Notes under the pieces: model-generated
What the model saw: only the letters and a program-made list of their open reading frames with translations
Database searches by the model: none
What the model was told of the DNA's origin: nothing
Translations under genes and position numbers: made by a program
Assembly (NCBI RefSeq): GCF_051106095.1
Contig: NC_135786.1
Location: 30,921,501-30,985,500 of the forward strand
Length of the DNA stretch: 64,000 nucleotides
Origin: Pogona vitticeps
Taxonomy: Eukaryota > Chordata > Lepidosauria > Squamata > Agamidae
Direction: 5' to 3'
In this document: positions 10,104 to 36,812 of the stretch, piece by piece
Layout: the number at the start of each line of letters is the position of its first letter
Numbering within the stretch: position 1 is the first letter of the stretch

Positions 10104-13100
10104 ATGGAGGGGGAGGCCTGTTTGACCAGCAAGGGGCCTTTCAACATCCCTGTGGTTATGGGTAGAGGGCGATATGGCGTTGGCGCAGCCCCCACTCGTG
10201 TTAGTAGAACGGTGAACAGATGTTTGAAGGCTGTTCACTGTTCTGAGGCTGTGACCAACCCCCAGAATCGAGGTAACCAGTTCAGCCAGCCTTCCACTCT
10301 AACTCTGCTGCTGTTGAATGGCAGGTCTGTATCCAATAAGCCCCAGCTAATTCAAGATCTTATTCTGGAGGAGGATGCAGACCTGGCATGCATAACCGAG
10401 ACGTGGCTTAATGGGGAGGGTGGTCCTCCTCTGGCTCTCATCTGCCCGCCCGGTTATGATGTCCAGCACCAGGGTAGACTGGAAGGGCGGGGGGGGGGAG
10501 TAGCCATTGTATATAAATCCATCTTGGAGGTTACCAGGCGCTCCTCGGCGGTAAGGCCTGGTCTAGAGGCCCTTCACGTGTCGATTGGGGCCAGGGATGG
10601 AATTGGGATTTTGCTGGGCTACCGCGCTCCCTGCGGCCCAGCCACTTCCCTTCCGGAGCTGGCCGACTTTGTCTCCGCGGCATTGTTGGGATCCCCGAGG
10701 CTTTTAGTCCTGGGTGATTTCAACGTGCATGCGGAGGCAGAGGTTACTGGGCCAGCTTCTGAGTTCTTGGAAACCATGGCTTCCTTGAACATGTCCCAAC
10801 ATGTCAACGGCCCCACCCACGTGCGCGGTCACACACTGGACCTGGTCTTTTCCTCCAATTGGGGCGAGAGTGGTCTGATGGTGGCGGACCTGGTGTCAGT
10901 CCCCTTGTCATGGTCAGACCACCACCTGATCAAATGTAACCTCACAGTGGCTCTCCCCCCACGCAGGGAGCAAGGGCCTATTGCTATGGCCCGCCCTCGA
11001 AGACTACTGGATCCGATTGGTTTCCAAGATGCCATGAGAGGGATTACTGCTGACCTGGCTAGCGCTCCTGTCGACGTTCTGGTGGATAGCTGGTCTACCG
11101 CTGCCACCCGGGCAGTAGACACGATCGCGCCCAAACGCCCTCTCCGACGCAGAACACGTCCGGCGCCCTGGTTTTCCCAGGAGCTCCGGGCGATGAAGCG
11201 AATAAGGAGAAGGCTAGAGCGTAGATGGAGGAAGAATCCGACGGACGATAACTGGATAGCCGTCAAGGTCGCAACTAACCTTTACCTGAGTAAGGTGAAG
11301 GCTGCTAGTAGATCATTCTTCGCTAACCGGATAAGCGAAGCATCCAACCAGCAGGCGGAACTTTTCCGTATAGTACGCGACCTATCCGGAGTTGGCCCGG
11401 GAGATCGGCCTCCCCCTAGTTTTTCTCCGGACCAATTTGCGGCATTTTTTAAAGCTAAAGTGGAGGCCATCCGCCGGGAGCTCTCTCCCTTTTTAAATAC
11501 AGTGAATCGAGCTGAGATGTCCAGCGCTCCGTCTTGCCCGGTTATTCTTGACTCTTTTCAGCCAGTTACACCTGACTCTGTGACCAGAGCGCTTGACCGC
11601 TGTCGGGCCACCACCTCCTCCTTGGACCCTTGCCCGGCCTGGCTAATCAAAGCAGCCAGGCCGAAAACAACTGAATGGGCCACAGCTATAATAAATGGGT
11701 CTTTCCTTGAGGGCAGATTTCCATCTGCCCTCAAGGAGACACTCATTAGGCCCATACGAAAGAAATCTAATTTGGCGGCGGACGAAATTGGCAATTATAG
11801 GCCCGTCGCCAATATTTCTTTCATGAGCAAAGTGGTGGAGAGGGTGGTGGCAGACCAGCTTCAGGCGCTCTTGGATGAAACAGATGCACTGGACCCATTC
11901 CAGTCGGGCTTCAGGCCGCGCCACGGGACAGAGACGGCATTGGTCGCCCTGTATGATGACCTCCTGAGGGAGGCCGACAGGGGCAAACTGTCTCTGTTGG
12001 TCCTCCTCGATATTTCGGCGGCCTTTGATACCGTCGACCACGGTATCCTCCTGGGGAGGCTCTCCGAGTTGGGAATCGGTGGCCAGGCGTTAGCCTGGCT
12101 CCGTTCCTTCCTGGAGGACCGTCCCCAGAGAGTTCAGCTTGGGGAGAGGGTCTCGGCCCCGTGGAGCTCCAATTGTGGGGTTCCACAGGGTTCGATTATC
12201 TCCCCAATGTTATTTAACATCTATATGAGGCCACTAGCGGGGGTCATCAGGAGGTGTGGAGCGAGGTGTCACCAGTACGCTGATGACACTCAGCTCTATA
12301 TCTCCTTTTTGCCAACTGCAGGTGATGCCGTCCTGACCCTTCAGCGCTGCCTGGAGACTATACTGGAATGGATGCAGGAAAATGGTCTACGGCTGAACCC
12401 GGACAAGACGGAAGTCCTGAGGGTGGGGCCCCCCGTGGTTGGTGGCCTGGTTGGCCCTCTCTCTTTTGGGGGGGCGGCCTTGGCCCCGGCGAGTGGGGTC
12501 CGCAGCTTGGGCATACACTTGGACCCGACGCTCACCATGGAAACACAGGTGACGTCGGTTGTCCGCTCCGCCTATTTCCATCTTTGGCGGATTGCCCGGC
12601 TGCGGCCCTACCTCGACACGGGGGCCCTCACTACCTTAGTACACGCACTCGTAATCTCAAGATTAGATCACTGCAACGCGCTCTACGTGGGGCTACCTTT
12701 GAGGCTGATACGGAAACTTCAGATGGTGCAGAATGCAGCAGCCAGACTTCTCACCGGTGGGAGAAAATACCATCATATTTCTCCCATTCTGGCTAGACTG
12801 CATTGGCTGCCCATTTGTTTCCGTATCGACTTCAAAGTCTTAATGCTCACTTATAAGGCCCTAAACGGTTTGGGACCTCGATACTTGGCGGAACGCCTTC
12901 ACCCACCAAGTTCTACCCGAACCACCCGCGCGAGCCTGGAGGTGAGGCTGAGGGGCCTGACGCCGAGGGAGGCCCGGAGAGAGAAGACAAGAAACCGGGC
13001 CTTCTCGGCGGTGGCTCCTCGCCTTTGGAACAATCTCCCTCCTGAGATTCGCGCGGCCCCTTCGCTGGGCACATTTAAAACTCAATTAAAAACTTGGCTT

Positions 13101-13133
13101 TATATCAAGGCCTTCCCTCCTGCCAGCGTTTAA
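10104..13133 (+). CDS. L2 LINE ORF2: endonuclease-reverse transcriptase, unbroken
   Basis: This 1009-codon polyprotein drives target-primed reverse transcription. An APE-type endonuclease occupies roughly residues 65-275: LLLLNGRSVSNK, CITETWL, VLGDFNVHAE and the SDHH motif are all present. The reverse transcriptase follows at about 530-800: NYRPVANISFMSKVVERVV, then motif A LLVLLDISAAFDTVDH, motif B GVPQGSIISPMLFNIY and catalytic HQYADDTQLYIS. The C-terminal part (RLDHCNALYVGLP, LTYKALNGLGPRYL, RNRAFSAVAPRLWNNLPPEI) is the conserved L2 tail domain. No stop or frameshift was found, and all catalytic motifs are intact. The frame could start at this ATG or at an alternative start upstream of the endonuclease. 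Base composition is GC-rich compared with its surroundings. Confidence 0.93.
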   Translation: MEGEACLTSKGPFNIPVVMGRGRYGVGAAPTRVSRTVNRCLKAVHCSEAVTNPQNRGNQFSQPSTLTLLLLNGRSVSNKPQLIQDLILEEDADLACITETWLNGEGGPPLALICPPGYDVQHQGRLEGRGGGVAIVYKSILEVTRRSSAVRPGLEALHVSIGARDGIGILLGYRAPCGPATSLPELADFVSAALLGSPRLLVLGDFNVHAEAEVTGPASEFLETMASLNMSQHVNGPTHVRGHTLDLVFSSNWGESGLMVADLVSVPLSWSDHHLIKCNLTVALPPRREQGPIAMARPRRLLDPIGFQDAMRGITADLASAPVDVLVDSWSTAATRAVDTIAPKRPLRRRTRPAPWFSQELRAMKRIRRRLERRWRKNPTDDNWIAVKVATNLYLSKVKAASRSFFANRISEASNQQAELFRIVRDLSGVGPGDRPPPSFSPDQFAAFFKAKVEAIRRELSPFLNTVNRAEMSSAPSCPVILDSFQPVTPDSVTRALDRCRATTSSLDPCPAWLIKAARPKTTEWATAIINGSFLEGRFPSALKETLIRPIRKKSNLAADEIGNYRPVANISFMSKVVERVVADQLQALLDETDALDPFQSGFRPRHGTETALVALYDDLLREADRGKLSLLVLLDISAAFDTVDHGILLGRLSELGIGGQALAWLRSFLEDRPQRVQLGERVSAPWSSNCGVPQGSIISPMLFNIYMRPLAGVIRRCGARCHQYADDTQLYISFLPTAGDAVLTLQRCLETILEWMQENGLRLNPDKTEVLRVGPPVVGGLVGPLSFGGAALAPASGVRSLGIHLDPTLTMETQVTSVVRSAYFHLWRIARLRPYLDTGALTTLVHALVISRLDHCNALYVGLPLRLIRKLQMVQNAAARLLTGGRKYHHISPILARLHWLPICFRIDFKVLMLTYKALNGLGPRYLAERLHPPSSTRTTRASLEVRLRGLTPREARREKTRNRAFSAVAPRLWNNLPPEIRAAPSLGTFKTQLKTWLYIKAFPPASV

Positions 13134-13334
13134 TTTAATTTAATTTACTTTTCTCTTCTTTTTTAGTTATTATTTATGATTCATTATGTTTTGCTAATTG
13201 ACATTTGATACTTTTGGTTTATGCTGTTATAATTTGTATATTTTATGTTAGCCGCTCAGAGTGGTACTGACCTACCAGATGGGCGGGATACAAATCAAAT
13301 AAATAAATAAATAAATAAAAAATAAATAAATAGG

Positions 13335-14578
13335 GGGATTCATTTCTAGAATCAGCCTACTTTGTTGTTCATCTAGAATCTTGCATATTCATGTTTTAGA
13401 AGAAAACAGAATGGAAATGTTTCTGGGACAGATAATAATTTGGTGTAAAACCAAGTTAATGAGGCTTCATACTGAGGCTGTTATCATTGCATTGGCAGGA
13501 GGCTGGATCCATTTTGCATATTAAAAAGTACACATTGATACAATTCACTTGTGCTCAGCAGTTTTCAATAGGCAGGGCTTTGAAACAAATCTGTTCTTGC
13601 TTTATGCTTATAGAAACAAAATGTATTGGCTGTTCTGTATCTTTGATTTAAAGAGGTAGTTATGATTAGGCCTTTATCACTATGTAGCTTACAAGTAAAG
13701 GTGGTGGTGGTGAGAATAAATCAGGTTGCTAAAAATATAAGCAGAGAACTGGCAACATTTTCAAGATGAAAGTGACATGCCACTGAATCTAGAACTGAAA
13801 GGATGTGTTGTTGGGCTAGGCCATTCCCATCAGCACTAGTTAGCTGGAGAGCAAAGCATTAAATCCTGAAAACAAAAAACAAAACCTATACACATTATAA
13901 ATGGCATCACTCTGGGTCCATAACATTTCTCCAAACACAAACAAAACAAAAAAAGAAAGGTCCAAAGACAATAAATTTGGGCAATGGAGAATGCAAGGGT
14001 AAAATTTCATGGAAGGAGTAGCTATAAGTAATTGGTGGATGGTGGAAAGCTTCTGGATTTTCAGACTAGTACTAAAGGCCTTCTCTAGAAATCTCCTGTA
14101 GGAAACTAGAGCACCTCAATAAACAAAGTAGAGTCCACAAGACCCTTAGAAAAATATAACCAGAACATGGACCAAACTAGGATGAATCACAAGGTGAGGA
14201 GACAAGCAATATGAACAAGTAATGCACTAACACTAAAACCACTGAACCCACAATAACTGGTTATGCGGAATACCTTCTGTCCCTCTTAAGCAATCTACAG
14301 CAATCCAAACAGAGACTAATTTGCATTCTCACAGGACAACATTTTGGCACAAGATTGTTTCACTAAATGTGTTCAAGTCTTTATAAATAGAATAATTTCA
14401 ACTAGGATAATCAGCATTTCCTCAGCAAAGAGGGACATTCACATTATAAGGTCTTGTATCATAAAGCTGTAGACCCTGGTTCTGTTCCAGTTAGAAAATT
14501 AGTCAGAGAGTAAGGCTTCCTCCCATTAAAATCAAGAGCTAATACTGGATTTCTCGAGCCTTCTTTACACAGGTTGTT
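13335..14578 (-). other. SGK2: SGK2 3' flank, probably including its 3' UTR
   Basis: Unique-looking sequence between the L2 tail and the SGK2 stop codon. The 3' UTR must extend into it, but I could not find a convincing AATAAA on the minus strand outside the L2 element, so the polyadenylation site is unresolved. Confidence 0.4.
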
Positions 14579-30133
<15,555 letters not shown>

Positions 30134-30491
30134 AAAGGTGGCAACTCTTTCAGCACTGTGAAATAAAAGGTGTTTGTTACTTGAAAGCAGGAGACAGACT
30201 GACAGATCTTAACTCTCCACTTCCACAGAAAGAAACTTCAAGTCATAGCTCTTATGCCAATTTGGATGTCAATTTGGCTGCATTGAAATAAAAACTGAAG
30301 AACCAACTGGTTCAATGTGTATGCTGTCAAAGCAAGAACTGAGGATTTGCTTGTATTTTGTGGCAGGCCTGCAAGATCTATACCGGTTTTTGCTTTGCTT
30401 TGTGTGTTGTAGTTTTTTTAACAATACATGGAAATCTACCAAATGAATCCTGGTGCAACTGACTTAAAGCAAAAGAGCTCTAAGCCCAGTA

Positions 30492-30657
30492 CCGTATTTT
30501 TCGCTCCATAAGACGCACCTCTCCATAAGACGCACCAAATTTTTAGGAGAAGAAAACAGGAAAAAATAATCTGTTTTCTTCGCTCCATAAGACGCACAGA
30601 CTTTCCACCCCCCTGTTTTGTGGGGGGAAAGTGCGTCTTATAGTGCGAAAAATACAG
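30492..30657. mobile_element. hAT-like palindromic MITE (ATAAGACGCAC family)
   Basis: Left end CCGTATTTTTCGCTCCATAA and right end CTGTATTTTTCGCACTATAA in reverse complement, each followed by GACGCAC; an internal CTCCATAAGACGCAC copy is also present. It lies upstream of the SGK2 start exon. Confidence 0.7.
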
Positions 30658-31400
30658 TAACTTTTTTTCTAGAACAGGATTGAATGGAGGCCTTTCCACC
30701 TGAAAATGTATTCCTATTCTCACAAACTTTCTTCATTCCAGCATTATAATAAGAGGGGGAAGGGGCTGTCATTTTGCTGCAGCTATTGACGAACAACTGG
30801 GAGAAAAATGTCTATGCTAATCTACTACAAATTATTCCTCAATAAATCTGCTAGTTGATCCATATCTACCTTCTGCCCATATGAGAATGACTTGGATCTG
30901 TCCTCTAAGAAAGTTGATTGGAACTGTTAGCTAAACTATTAATATTCATTAGCTAAAGAACCTATCCCCATTCCCACTTCCAGCACAGAGTGCTGAAAAG
31001 CAGAGATAATATAAGCACTGTATGTGCTGTGCTGTTTGTCATTCCAGCATCCCATTCCAGATCCCATACTTCAGGGCTAAATATGTGTAAAATGAAAAGA
31101 TCTGCAATTAAATCTCTGAATGTCTTTTTCAAAGTTTAAAGCTCAGTCTCCACAGGCAGATCAACTCTTTCCAACTAGCATCCTCCCCACAATAAAAATC
31201 TCATTCCAATTACTCTTCCAAGGAGAGATAGTGCTCTCTTTCTCTCCCCCCACCCTGCCACTCCCATGGGGCTACTAGTCAAGGAAAAGGATACTAGAAC
31301 ATTGAATAAAAGAGAAGCTGCCTTACACCTGTATCACCTTCTTGGCTTATACCTGACAGACAAGCTTGCAAATCAAACATAAAATAAAATACATTCAGAT

Positions 31401-31503
31401 CAGAGTTTGGAAAAATTACTTTTTTTGGACTATAACTTCCCCCATCCACCAGGTAGCATGGATGCTGGGACCTGTAGTCCAAGCAGCACATTTCCAAGCA
31501 CTG
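31401..31503. mobile_element. Small palindromic MITE
   Basis: CAGAGTTTGGAAAAATTACT at the left and the reverse of CAGTGCTTGGAAATGTGCTG at the right, with GGACTATAACTTCCCCC against GGACCTGTAGTCC inside. Fragments of the same family lie at 29744 and 60452. Confidence 0.55.
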
Positions 31504-31688
31504 TTTAAAACTTATTATAGCACACTCCACTTTTCTTAGTAAGAAGCTAAGGAGAGTGTGTGGCTTTCAGAGCTGGTTGCTTCCTTCATTTTTTAAAGTC
31601 GTGTAGCACCACAATGTGCCACAGTGAAAGGATACCAGACCTTCAAAGAATCTTCCTTTCAGTAATCTTATTTAGCAAGAGTACTTAC

Positions 31689-31760
31689 ATCGGCATGGGA
31701 AAAACCTCTTGTTAGAAGCAGAATTGTGCAACGAAGCCATATTGAGCCACAAGTCCCAGT
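31689..31760 (-). other. SGK2: Candidate alternative SGK2 first exon
   Basis: A minus-strand ATG at 31696-31694 reads M-P and then two bases before a good donor (GTAAGT at 31688). Spliced to 30155 the frame continues as MPIAERVATFMDRTKSP. The 5' limit is unknown. This is inference only; other ATGs occur upstream in other frames. Confidence 0.25.
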
Positions 31761-31926
31761 TTGTGCCAGAGATGCTCCCCAATGCATCTTGCCTTGTACC
31801 AGCTAGCTCAATTCACAGCTTGTCGCTTGCAGGAAGGGGAGGCTGAGTTTAAAGTGACAGCCACACCACTGAAAAAAAAATCCTATATATTTACACACAC
31901 ATTCACACACACTACATTATACTCAC

Positions 31927-31996
31927 TAGGAGGACAACCTGGAGCTGGAAGCCTTGACCGTTTGTTCAAACTTCTCTCGCCCTTGTTTTAGGAGAT
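31927..31996 (-). other. SGK2: Probable upstream SGK2 exon (5' UTR or N-terminal extension)
   Basis: Seventy bases between a strong acceptor (TCCCATTCCTGTAG) and donor GTGAGT. Only one frame is open, LLKQGREKFEQTVKASSSRL then SS, and it joins in phase to the exon at 30155 (TA plus T gives Tyr) to read SSYAERVATFMDRTK. That is either a longer N terminus or chance in a 5' UTR. No ATG lies inside the exon in this frame. Confidence 0.5.
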
Positions 31997-31999
31997 CTA

Positions 32000-33900
32000 C
32001 AGGAATGGGAGGGAAGAGAACATGTTAGCAAATGAAATAAGCTGTTCAACTAGCAAGAAGCAGCATATACAGAGACCCATTTGTTCTGAAGTGACCTTGC
32101 TCTTCGCATCCATTCACCCGCCCACATGTCAAGATAACCAGGCTTTATGAGAGCTAGGGGTAGACTCCACTGCGCTGGGAAAGAGTTTCTAACCTGATCT
32201 GAGTAACTATGCAGAGCAGAATTCCAGACCCAGCAAGGGCGATGTCCCATAAACAACAGATTCCAGTCTCCCTTTCCAAGGATATTATCCAGAACTGTCT
32301 TGCTTCTCTGTGAGACATAGGTCACAAGACAGAAAAGCTACCCTTTGATACATCATACTTGGCACCCACTCAGTTCCTCTCATTCAAAGCTTTCCGAGCA
32401 TTTTATGAACATGAATTGTGCATAGCCGTACAAATGCTTTCTTTCTCTCCCTGAATACAGCAGACTGCTTTATTCAAATATCTCGGGTATACTCCGAACT
32501 GGTCCAATAGGATTCAGCACAATTCCGACCAATACCTGCATTTTCTTTATTTTGATTTTTAATAGATCAGTTTTTAGTGCAAAAACAACACAAAAAATTT
32601 TGCTTAAAGAAAAGTCCTTACAGAACGAAGTGTCATTTTAATTTTAAAAAGAAAACCAACATTTAACTAATAGTGGCACCTTTAAGATGAACAGGTTTAT
32701 TTCAGTGGGAATACAAAAACACACACTGAAATAAATTTATCAGCCTTAAATATGCCACTGTATCTTGTTCTTCTAGTTTTTGAAATGGGCTACCCATCTC
32801 TCTGAGAACTACTACAATTGCTAAAAAAATTCTTGTGGCTTTATGTTACATAATATCCAAATAGTCAGAAGCATGGAAATGAGTGAGTTGCCATTACTTT
32901 TTAGGTACATCAAAAGATGATCAGCAACCAGTCTATAAACAGAAGCACTGACACAGCACTTGATGCATAGGTTGTCAATTAAAAATTAATTTATATACAA
33001 TTAATTTCATTTATGTTGGTAGCATCACCCATTATAACGGAGAGAAATTGAAAGGACCTTAGGAAAGTTAATTTTAGAACTTGGCTGGATCATATATAGA
33101 AAGCAGCATTATCTGAGACGTTGACACATACATTAAGGGTTGAAAAAGTAACCAAAAGAACAGATCAGTTCATTTCGGCATAGTATAGCTTCATTGTATT
33201 TGCAAACTCAGCTAAGACATCATGTGGACCACCAAGGAAACATTTAAAATTTTGGAAAAATCACTTTTAAAGTTTCAGGCTCGGCTGGATTGAACTTCTG
33301 GCTCAACTGGACTGAAGACTGAAACATAAGGCCATGGCTAATGGTTCACAGTTTAACATTTGTTCAAATTGTTCATAAACATATATGTTGATTGTTATAG
33401 TAACTGTTTCGAACATCCGATTATAAAGAAGCAATGATAAAAACAATGCAACTGCTTTTGAAGGAAAATGTGTGTAAAAAGGAACCATAGGAGTATATAT
33501 GTAATTCTATGTATAATTTTATATGTATAATTTTTCCATGCTTGTATGAGAAAACAATTAAAAAGAAAATGGATGAGGAAATGAATGATACTAGGTTATC
33601 TCTTCATCTTTGCACTGTTCTGCCATTTAAGAACACTTGAAATTTGAGGCACACTATCCTAAGTGAAAGCCCCCAAACAGCAGAATAAAGAGCCACCTAC
33701 ACATGTCAAATTTGCCTGTGGGGTGGGCTGAAATTAACTAGATTAGAATTTAATCTAGGAAGTATCATCAGTTCAAAGGAAGCAGCACAGGCTACAGGCC
33801 AACTGAAACGCCCAGAGCTTCAAATACAGCCCTCAGCACCTTAAGAGGGGCCAGCCCCCCCAACCATACAATGATATGATTTTTAAAAACTGGGCACTAG
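32000..33900. other. Intronic or intergenic sequence upstream of SGK2
   Basis: At 32661-32790 there is a dispersed repeat fragment (TAGTGGCACCTTTAAGATGA), also seen near 43370. Otherwise no recognised feature. Confidence 0.4.
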
Positions 33901-33910
33901 AGGATAGATC

Positions 33911-34017
33911 ATGGCCACTGGTCCCATCACCTCCTGGCAAATAGAAGGGTAAAATATGGAGGCAGTAACAGATTTTACTTTCTTGGGCTCCATGATCACT
34001 GCAGATGGTGACAGCAG
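33911..34017 (+). mobile_element. BovB fragment, left part
   Basis: ATGGCCACTGGTCCCATCAC to GATGGTGACAGCAG, nearly identical to 21530-21640 in the other BovB copy. The rest of the element resumes at 34828. Confidence 0.9.
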
Positions 34018-34019
34018 TG

Positions 34020-34828
34020 TGATGGTGCTGCTTGTCATCTACCTCCCTTTTCTCTACTTTGTCCAAAAAAGAATTCGTCACACGAATAAACCATAAAACT
34101 GGTTTATTGTTTAACATGGCTTCTTTGATTTTTTGGTCTTCTTTGTCATCATCCAACTTCAACAACAAGTCATAAGTCTTTCCATTATTAAAACTGGTTA
34201 TCTCTTCATGGTAAGACAATGGGGAATAACTGTTAACTTCCTGGGTCCATTTGGGTCTGGCACCCATCAGCTCTGGTGTGTTCTCAGCCCACTTCAAGTT
34301 TGTAGATGGGATGTCGTAGTTCCCTGCAGTCCCCCATTTGTCGAGCCACGTATCTTTCTCTGTCAGACTTTGAAGGGGCTGGGCCCATGGGACTTCTTGG
34401 GAATCACTATACATTTTTGCCTTTCTCTCTTTTGTTCTTCTCTCTTCACCCACGCCCTATATTCCTTCCTTTGCTTTCGCTCCTCCATCTCCCCTCAGTA
34501 TGGTGGCTTTCTATACATTTGTTGCCTACATTCCCTTTTGGCGTACTCACAAGTTACCTTGAACTCTACCCACTCTCCTGTCCAAGGTTCTTCTTCGATC
34601 AACTCTACTAGCTCTTCCTTTTTCTATCCTTTCTCCTCTCTTCCCCAACATGCTTGTCCTTCCCCCCTCCTTCTCCCCCCTTCTTATCCTCTTCCTTTCC
34701 AGCCCGATTTGCACCCCCTTTTGCCTCTTACTGTATTTTATTTCTAGTTTACTTAATTACTTTTCTGTCACTCCTATCTCTTGTGCTTCTTCCTTTACTT
34801 GAGAGGCAGACGGTACACTCTCCTGATC
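34020..34828 (-). other. Unidentified insert carrying an open frame
   Basis: About 810 bases separate two parts of one BovB copy, which also lacks about 230 bases of BovB at this point. On the minus strand an open frame covers most of the insert's left half (34453 leftward into BovB at 33833), including KYDIPSTNLKWAE-like text: AGNYDIPSTNLKWAENTPEL and NSYSPLSYHEEITSFNNGKT. It is acidic and lysine-rich. The other end is strongly pyrimidine-rich on the plus strand (34600-34740). I do not recognise the family; it could derive from another transposon, a processed host transcript or an old viral fossil. Confidence 0.4.
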
Positions 34829-35193
34829 CTGCTTTTGAATTGTGGGCTGAAGGAGACTCCCAAGAGTCCCCTGGACTGCAAAGAGAACAAATCTATCCAT
34901 TTTGAAGGAAATCAAGCCGAGTGCTCACTGGAAGGACAGATCCTGAAGCTGAGGCTCCAATACTTTGGCCATCATGAGAAGAGAAGACTCCCTGGAAAAG
35001 ACCCTGATGTTGGGAAAATGTGAAGGCAAGAGGAGAAGGGGACAACAAAGGACGAGATGGTTGGACAGTGTCATCCAAGCTACCAACATGAATTTGACCC
35101 AACTCCGGGAGGCAGTGGAAGACGGGAGGGCCTGCCATACTCTGGTCCATGGGGTCACGAGAAGCCGGACACGACTTAACAACTAAACAACAA
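34828..35193 (+). mobile_element. BovB fragment, right part with 3' end
   Basis: CTTTTGAATTGTGG onward, then ECSLEGQILKLRLQYFGH and the 3' end CACGACTTAACAACTAAACA. It is homologous to the 3' half of 20663-22189. Confidence 0.9.
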
Positions 35194-35992
35194 CAAAAAC
35201 TAGAGGACATGCTAGGGCTTTTGGGGGGGAAAGTCATTTTGAAGGAAACTATATTTTCCAAGTATCTGGGGAGTCCCCCTCCCGTACTGTACTTGTAGTG
35301 TCATCTTAGTGATGCTGGATCAGGGCCAGTATCACAAAAGAGGGATGAGATATATCATAGGCATTTAAAAATCCTTTTGCACCTACAACAGGCAATGAAT
35401 CCTGGGGAGTAACCTGGAAAAAAGCCTCTGGTGGTTTTGGTGGAGGACCCTTCCCATCAAGCTGTGACATCACTACCTAAGCCACAAGTGGTGTCATTCA
35501 GTCTAAAAGCACTATCTTTTTGATGCACCTCTACAGGATTTTCATAAGTGGATTTGCCTACAGTCCTTATAGAACCTCTTTCCTTTCCCCCCATAGCTTT
35601 GTTAGGGCCTCCAGTTTAAATGTGTACTTCAATTAAAAAATGTGTACTTCAATTAAATATGTACTTCAATGTCTTAATCTTCTCACCCCACAGTGAGAGT
35701 TCAGGGACAGAAAAAGAGAGGCATGCAGAGGTGAGAACAAGAAGATATGCTGGCATTTACACAGGTAGATCAACACATATTCAGATGCATGCAGTAATGT
35801 GCCTTCCATTTCATCAACTGCTTTGATTGTATTGCTGCACTGATCAGTGGGTTGGACTTGATGGCCTTGTTGGCTCCTCCCAACTTCACTTTTCTATGAT
35901 CTCTATGAACTGCCTGAAGCATTTCCCTCAACTGCAACAATTCACTGTGATTACACCAATTTCACAGGGACATTTAGCTGGACATCTGGAAA
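35194..35992. other. Stretch with a short tandem repeat only
   Basis: TGTGTACTTCAATTAAA is repeated two to three times at 35620-35670. No exon recognised. Confidence 0.4.
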
Positions 35993-36000
35993 GCCTATAT

Positions 36001-36265
36001 CAGTGATGGCGAACCTATGGCACACGTGCCACAGCTGGCACGTGGAGCCCTTTCTTCTGGCATGTGAGTCATTACTCCCCCCCTGCTGCTGCCCCCTGCG
36101 CAATCAAACCTCATGAGGTGGCTACAGCCGGGATTCCCCCTTCCTCCGCCGCCACTTCCAGTTCCGGTCTTCCGGGTCTGTCGCTGCCACTATTGCAGTG
36201 GCGGCACACCACCCGCTGCCCCAACCATTTTGGGCACGCAAGCCCAAAAAGGTTCACCACCACTG
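36001..36265. mobile_element. hAT MITE with perfect 8-bp target duplication
   Basis: CAGTGATGGCGAACCTATGG at the left, AAAAAGGTTCACCACCACTG at the right, and GCCTATAT exact at 35993-36000 and 36266-36273. It is the same family as 15024-15430 but with a different, GC-rich interior. Confidence 0.93.
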
Positions 36266-36462
36266 GCCTATATTGACTTGAATATGTAGTATACGATATA
36301 TTAGCAAAGCTATATTGTAAATTCATAATGGTGATTCAAAATGAGTGCTACCATTACTGTCCAAGCTCTCCCTTGAATTGTACGAGTTCAAGCAGCATAG
36401 TTTTGGTTATAAACAGATTTTTCAAAGAAATAAATATTCCAATAAATAAATATTCAGTAAAT

Positions 36463-36806
36463 ACGTGGTGGCGCTGCGGGCTAAACCGCAGAAGCCTGTG
36501 CTGCAGGGTCAGAAGACCAAGCAGTCGTAAGATCGAATGCACGCGACGGAGTGAGCTCCCGTTGCTTTGTCCCAGCTCCTGCCAACCTAGCGGTTCGAAA
36601 GCATGCAAATGCAAGTAGATAAATAGGGACCACTTCGGTGGGAAGGTAACAGCGTTCCGTGTCTAAGTCGCACTGGCCATGTGACCACGGAAGATTGTCT
36701 TTGGACAAACGCTGGCTCTATGGCTTGGAAACGGGGATGAACACCGCCCCCTAGAGTCGAACACGACTGGACAAAAATGGTCAAGGGGAACCTTTACCTT
36801 TACCTT
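36463..36806 (+). mobile_element. Sauria SINE
   Basis: Begins ACGTGGTGGCGCTGCGGGCT (A-box part), with a B-box-like GATCGAATGC, core GACCACTTCGGTGGGAAGGT, and tail ACCTTTACCTTTACCTT. Same family as 21125-21468. The head is tRNA-like but this is not a functional tRNA. Confidence 0.9.
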
Positions 36807-36812
36807 ACTGTG

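Larger units (their letters stand above)
8911..13332 (+). mobile_element. Nearly full-length L2-clade LINE
   Basis: The element opens with a CpG-rich 5' region (8911 to about 9400, starting ATGGCAAGATGGCGCCGG). It then has a T-rich spacer and one long ORF (10104-13133). It ends with the L2-type 3' end GCCGCTCAGAGTGGTACTG, CCAGATGGGCGGGATACAAA and an (AAAT)n tail. AATAGG occurs at both flanks (8901-8906 and 13329-13334) and may be a short target duplication. It lies between the IFT52 promoter and the 3' end of SGK2, running toward SGK2. An intact ORF and complete-looking 5' region mark a young insertion. Confidence 0.9.

Noticed and set aside
12368-12796. 142-codon ORF inside the L2 element
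   Set aside because: Overlaps the reverse transcriptase frame in another phase; a shadow of ORF2.
34133-34747. 204-codon plus-strand ORF
   Set aside because: Antisense of the insert and rich in Ser/Phe/Pro from pyrimidine tracts; the minus-strand frame is the better candidate.
36463-36560. tRNA gene
   Set aside because: tRNA-like head of a Sauria SINE with ACCTTT tail.
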